Part shown: piece after piece, positions 61,652 through 64,000 of the stretch | Layout: each line of letters starts with the position of its first letter | Numbering within the stretch: the first letter of the stretch is position 1 | DNA from: Porphyromonadaceae bacterium H1 | Lineage (GTDB): Bacteria > Bacteroidota > Bacteroidia > Bacteroidales > Paludibacteraceae | Length of the DNA stretch: 64,000 nucleotides | Assembly: GCA_001653155.1 (NCBI GenBank) | Contig: BDEJ01000016.1 | Span: 1-64,000, forward strand | Direction of reading: 5' to 3' | The notes under the pieces: generated by a model | Told to the model about the DNA's origin: nothing | Database searches by the model: none | What the model saw: only the letters and a program-made list of their open reading frames with translations | Position numbers and translations under genes: made by a program

Positions 61652-63043
61652 TTAAGCTTTAAGTCTTTTTTCTATATCCTGTACGCTCGAACGGAAACTC
61701 TTATCAATCTCCATCAAATCGTTCACAATTTTGCAGGCATGCAAGACCGTAGCATGGTCGCGCTGTCCGATAAGTGCCCCGATAGAGGAAAGAGAATTCT
61801 TCGTTAAGCGTTTCGAAAGATACATAGCTATCTGCCGGGCCTGCACCACTTCGCGCTTCCGGCTACGTGTCGAAATGGCCTCAACCGACAACGAGAAGTA
61901 GTCGCAAACCACATCGCGTATTTTCTCCACACTTGTCACCTTCGAAGCCATGTGAACAACGCGGCTGATTGTCTTTTCTGCCAAAGCAATATCAATAGGC
62001 ATGTCCGTCAGAGTCGAGTGAGCCAAAATAGAAACCAGTACACCCTCCAAATCGCGTACATTGTCCGTCACATGCTCAGCGATAAAATCCACGACTTCTC
62101 CCGGAAAATCCAGCCCATCGCGATAGATCTTATGCTTGAGAATTCCTTTACGAAGTTCGAAATCCGGCTTCTCGATCTCTGCCGAAAGTCCCCACTTAAA
62201 GCGGGTAAGCAAACGCTGTTCCATACCTTGCATCACAACGGGGGAGCGATCTGAAGTCAGCACCAACTGCTTTCCTGTTTGATGCAAGTGGTTGAATATA
62301 TGGAAAAAGGTGTTCTGTGTTCCCGTCTTACCCGAAAACTCCTGAATATCGTCCAGAATAAGCACATCGATGGTTTGATAAAAATTCAGGAAGTCGTTCA
62401 CCGTATTATTCCTGACGGCATCCGTATATTGTATCTGAAAGGTATTGGCCGGAACATAAAGAACTCGTTTTTCGGGGTGCATCTGCTTGGTCATCACACC
62501 AATGGCATTGGCCAAATGCGTCTTTCCCACACCGGACTGCCCGTACACAAAGAGCGGATTAAAAATCGTTTTACCCGGGTCGTTTCCGATACTGATGCCG
62601 GCCGTACGCGCCAGCTTATTGCTGCTTCCTTCTATCAGATTATTGAAGTTGTAAGCCGGATTCAACTGAGGGTCTATCTCCTGAAGCTGAGGTTTTGCAT
62701 AAGGACTCACATAAGCCGAGGATTTGGCAGGCTGTTTGGGCTTCGGAGTCTCTTCCGCACTCGGAATCTGAGTCTCTCTTCCGCTCGATTTATCGATAAG
62801 CACACGATATTCCAAGCGCGTGCCTACTTTAACCTCGCGGTATAAAGTCATTCGCAGCAAGTCGATGTATTTTTCTTCAATATACTCGACGAAGAATTGA
62901 CTGGGAACCTGTAGAACAAATACATTGTTCTCATACTGCAAAGGCACTATAGGAGCAAACCACGTATTATACGACGTTTCGTTGATATTGTCCTTTATTA
63001 CTTTCAGACAACGATCCCACAACAATTGGAAATTCTGACTCAT
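61652..63043 (-). CDS. dnaA: Chromosomal replication initiator DnaA
   Basis: 463 residues from [20 protein letters not shown] (the frame is open 8 codons more). Domain I up to about residue 85, a variable linker with [20 protein letters not shown], then the AAA+ core [20 protein letters not shown] with Walker [21 protein letters not shown], Walker [21 protein letters not shown] and sensor [20 protein letters not shown], and the DNA-binding domain IV with [20 protein letters not shown] and [20 protein letters not shown]. It opens DNA at oriC. dnaN is not next to it, as usual for Bacteroidetes. No cluster of DnaA boxes is seen beside the gene. Confidence 0.97.
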   Translation of the reverse strand: MSQNFQLLWDRCLKVIKDNINETSYNTWFAPIVPLQYENNVFVLQVPSQFFVEYIEEKYIDLLRMTLYREVKVGTRLEYRVLIDKSSGRETQIPSAEETPKPKQPAKSSAYVSPYAKPQLQEIDPQLNPAYNFNNLIEGSSNKLARTAGISIGNDPGKTIFNPLFVYGQSGVGKTHLANAIGVMTKQMHPEKRVLYVPANTFQIQYTDAVRNNTVNDFLNFYQTIDVLILDDIQEFSGKTGTQNTFFHIFNHLHQTGKQLVLTSDRSPVVMQGMEQRLLTRFKWGLSAEIEKPDFELRKGILKHKIYRDGLDFPGEVVDFIAEHVTDNVRDLEGVLVSILAHSTLTDMPIDIALAEKTISRVVHMASKVTSVEKIRDVVCDYFSLSVEAISTRSRKREVVQARQIAMYLSKRLTKNSLSSIGALIGQRDHATVLHACKIVNDLMEIDKSFRSSVQDIEKRLKA

Positions 63044-63457
63044 AACACTAAAACCCAAAGGGAGCACGTCCCTAACAACTATATACTATAATCTGCTTGA
63101 TTTGGAATTCTGAAGGTATTTGGGGCTTTGTTTCCAAAATACCTTGGGAGTACAAAGTTCAGAAACTATTCCGACAAAAAAAAATCAGCGCACTGCCTCA
63201 ATCTTTTCAAAGAGGCTATCTCAATATATCTCAACACATTAAAAAAACATTCTTGTTTCTCAGAGCAATAGGGAGAGGAGAAAAATTTTAAGCTCTTAAA
63301 ATAAGCCATTTAACAGTTTTATCAAATAAAAAGCAAATGTAAAGAAAAGAGTCAAGAAAGCACTTGTTAATAAGAGACTTTTAGTTAATAAAATCGCGTG
63401 AAAAAGATTTTTTCACGCGATCCGTTATTTATAATGACTAAAAATAAAGCCGGAGAA
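63044..63457. other. Intergenic region upstream of dnaA
   Basis: 414 bp AT-rich DNA. It contains a small palindrome-like GGGA-GCACG-TCCC (63060-63072), the hairpin at 63393-63421, and no TTATCCACA box cluster, tRNA or credible gene. Confidence 0.55.
63393..63421 (-). terminator. Terminator of the MCE/MlaD-like gene
   Basis: Perfect 13-bp stem ATCGCGTGAAAAA / TTTTTCACGCGAT with a 3-nt loop; on the minus strand followed by a T-rich stretch. It lies 37 nt after the stop of the gene at 63458. Confidence 0.82.
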
Positions 63458-64000
63458 TTATTTGCGTCCGAATATCGAGAAATGGACATATTTTTTAGGG
63501 TTCTGTTGCAAATCGATAAGCAGCTTATTGGCATTGTCGGCCGTATTGGAAAGATTGAAATACAAATCTTTATCATTGATAAGCAAGCCTAAAGACCCCT
63601 CTTTGGCGTGCAGCTTTTCACTGAACAGCTGCAAGTTCGACAAGGTCTGAGTCAAAGAGTCGGACATAGCCACAAAGTCTATTTTTTTCAAACTACCGGT
63701 CAATTGTTTAAAGTCAGTGGTAAGTGCATGTACATCCCCAATGATGCGCGGGAAGTCCGTATCTATAATCCGGTTCAACTGAGAGCTGCCTCGTGCCAAA
63801 TGGGCTGTTGTAAGCTCGATAGAGGCCAATGTGTTCCGGAGCGACTGAGCTTCGGTTAATGCACGCAAAGAACGCAACAGAGAATCTGCTTGAATTACGA
63901 TACTTTCAATCTTCGGTGTTACATCCCGTTCAAGCACTCCCATCAGTCCGCTCGAGCTACTCGAAGGCAGGGTGTCGCCGGGTTGATGGTAGAGTTCCTG
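63458..64000 (-). CDS. MCE/MlaD-family lipid transport protein, C-terminal part (runs off the right edge)
   Basis: At least 180 residues; the frame is open to the window end, so the N terminus with membrane anchor and MCE domain is missing. The visible part is a helical, coiled-coil-rich tail: HQPGDTLPSSSSGLMGVLER, SLLRSLRALTEAQSLRNTLA, KLHAKEGSLGLLINDKDLYF, NADNANKLLIDLQQNPKKYV and HFSIFGRK. The segment GSLGLLINDKDLYFNLSNTA and the ending KKYVHFSIFG are typical of Bacteroidetes MlaD homologues, which form the periplasmic part of an ABC phospholipid transporter keeping outer-membrane lipid asymmetry. The other transporter genes lie outside the window. Confidence 0.85.
   Translation of the reverse strand, partial: QELYHQPGDTLPSSSSSGLMGVLERDVTPKIESIVIQADSLLRSLRALTEAQSLRNTLASIELTTAHLARGSSQLNRIIDTDFPRIIGDVHALTTDFKQLTGSLKKIDFVAMSDSLTQTLSNLQLFSEKLHAKEGSLGLLINDKDLYFNLSNTADNANKLLIDLQQNPKKYVHFSIFGRK

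Noticed and set aside
63044-63457. Replication origin next to dnaA
   Set aside because: No cluster of TTATCCACA-type boxes in the region; one weak hairpin only.
1-64000. tRNA, rRNA, insertion sequence or prophage genes
   Set aside because: All sizeable gaps were read; no cloverleaf-like sequence, transposase motif or phage gene was recognised.

Overview
The window reads as chromosomal DNA of a Bacteroidales bacterium, most like the Porphyromonas/Tannerella/Parabacteroides group. Signs of this are many TAnnTTTG-type -7 promoter elements shortly upstream of genes, a SusC/SusD-type locus, three proteins ending in domains like the type IX secretion (T9SS) sorting signal, BspA-like leucine-rich repeat proteins, signal peptides mostly cut before Gln, and a periplasmic glutaminyl cyclase. 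The genus cannot be fixed from the sequence alone. No rRNA, tRNA, CRISPR array, insertion sequence or phage gene was found.

Layout. 0-9.7 kb: on the minus strand, a small secreted protein, nfeD-floA, a block of TPR/PD40 protein, AsmA-like protein and glycogen branching enzyme, then a DUF2461 protein. 9.8-14.3 kb: pheS and a large three-module BspA-like surface protein (plus strand). 14.4-18.1 kb: an exported Mn-type superoxide dismutase, a large TPR protein and a Crp/Fnr regulator (minus). 18.3-20.5 kb: a DUF4105 membrane protein and glutaminyl cyclase (plus). 20.8-23.2 kb: a second BspA-like protein with BACON domains (minus). 23.6-28.2 kb: a RelA/SpoT homologue overlapping an acetylxylan-esterase-like gene, then riboflavin synthase. 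28.2-33.0 kb: a cyclophilin lipoprotein, a 21-bp tandem repeat, PlsC, and a four-subunit 2-oxoacid:ferredoxin oxidoreductase operon (minus).

33.2-46.7 kb is the main accessory unit: a polysaccharide utilisation locus (PUL) with ECF sigma factor, FecR-type anti-sigma, SusC with STN domain, SusD, a glycan-binding lipoprotein, GH30, a second glycan-binding lipoprotein and GH3. The gene order and the GH30+GH3 pair suggest a beta-glucan, possibly fungal beta-1,6-glucan. The likely logic is that SusC senses the glycan and signals through the anti-sigma factor to free the sigma factor, which then transcribes the locus.

46.8-64 kb is mostly housekeeping: gcvP, B12-dependent ribonucleotide reductase, a glycosyltransferase and a lipid A acyltransferase-like gene, an acidic small protein, apt, folC, a THUMP-like methyltransferase, a short collagen-like lipoprotein, a HAD phosphatase, a secreted nuclease with a T9SS-like tail, dnaA, and the 3' part of an MCE/MlaD-like gene running off the right edge.

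The features most worth a second look are the 21-bp tandem repeat behind plsC, the self-regulated beta-glucan PUL, the exported superoxide dismutase, the LRR-BACON hybrid surface protein, and the match between Gln-first exported proteins and a nearby glutaminyl cyclase.
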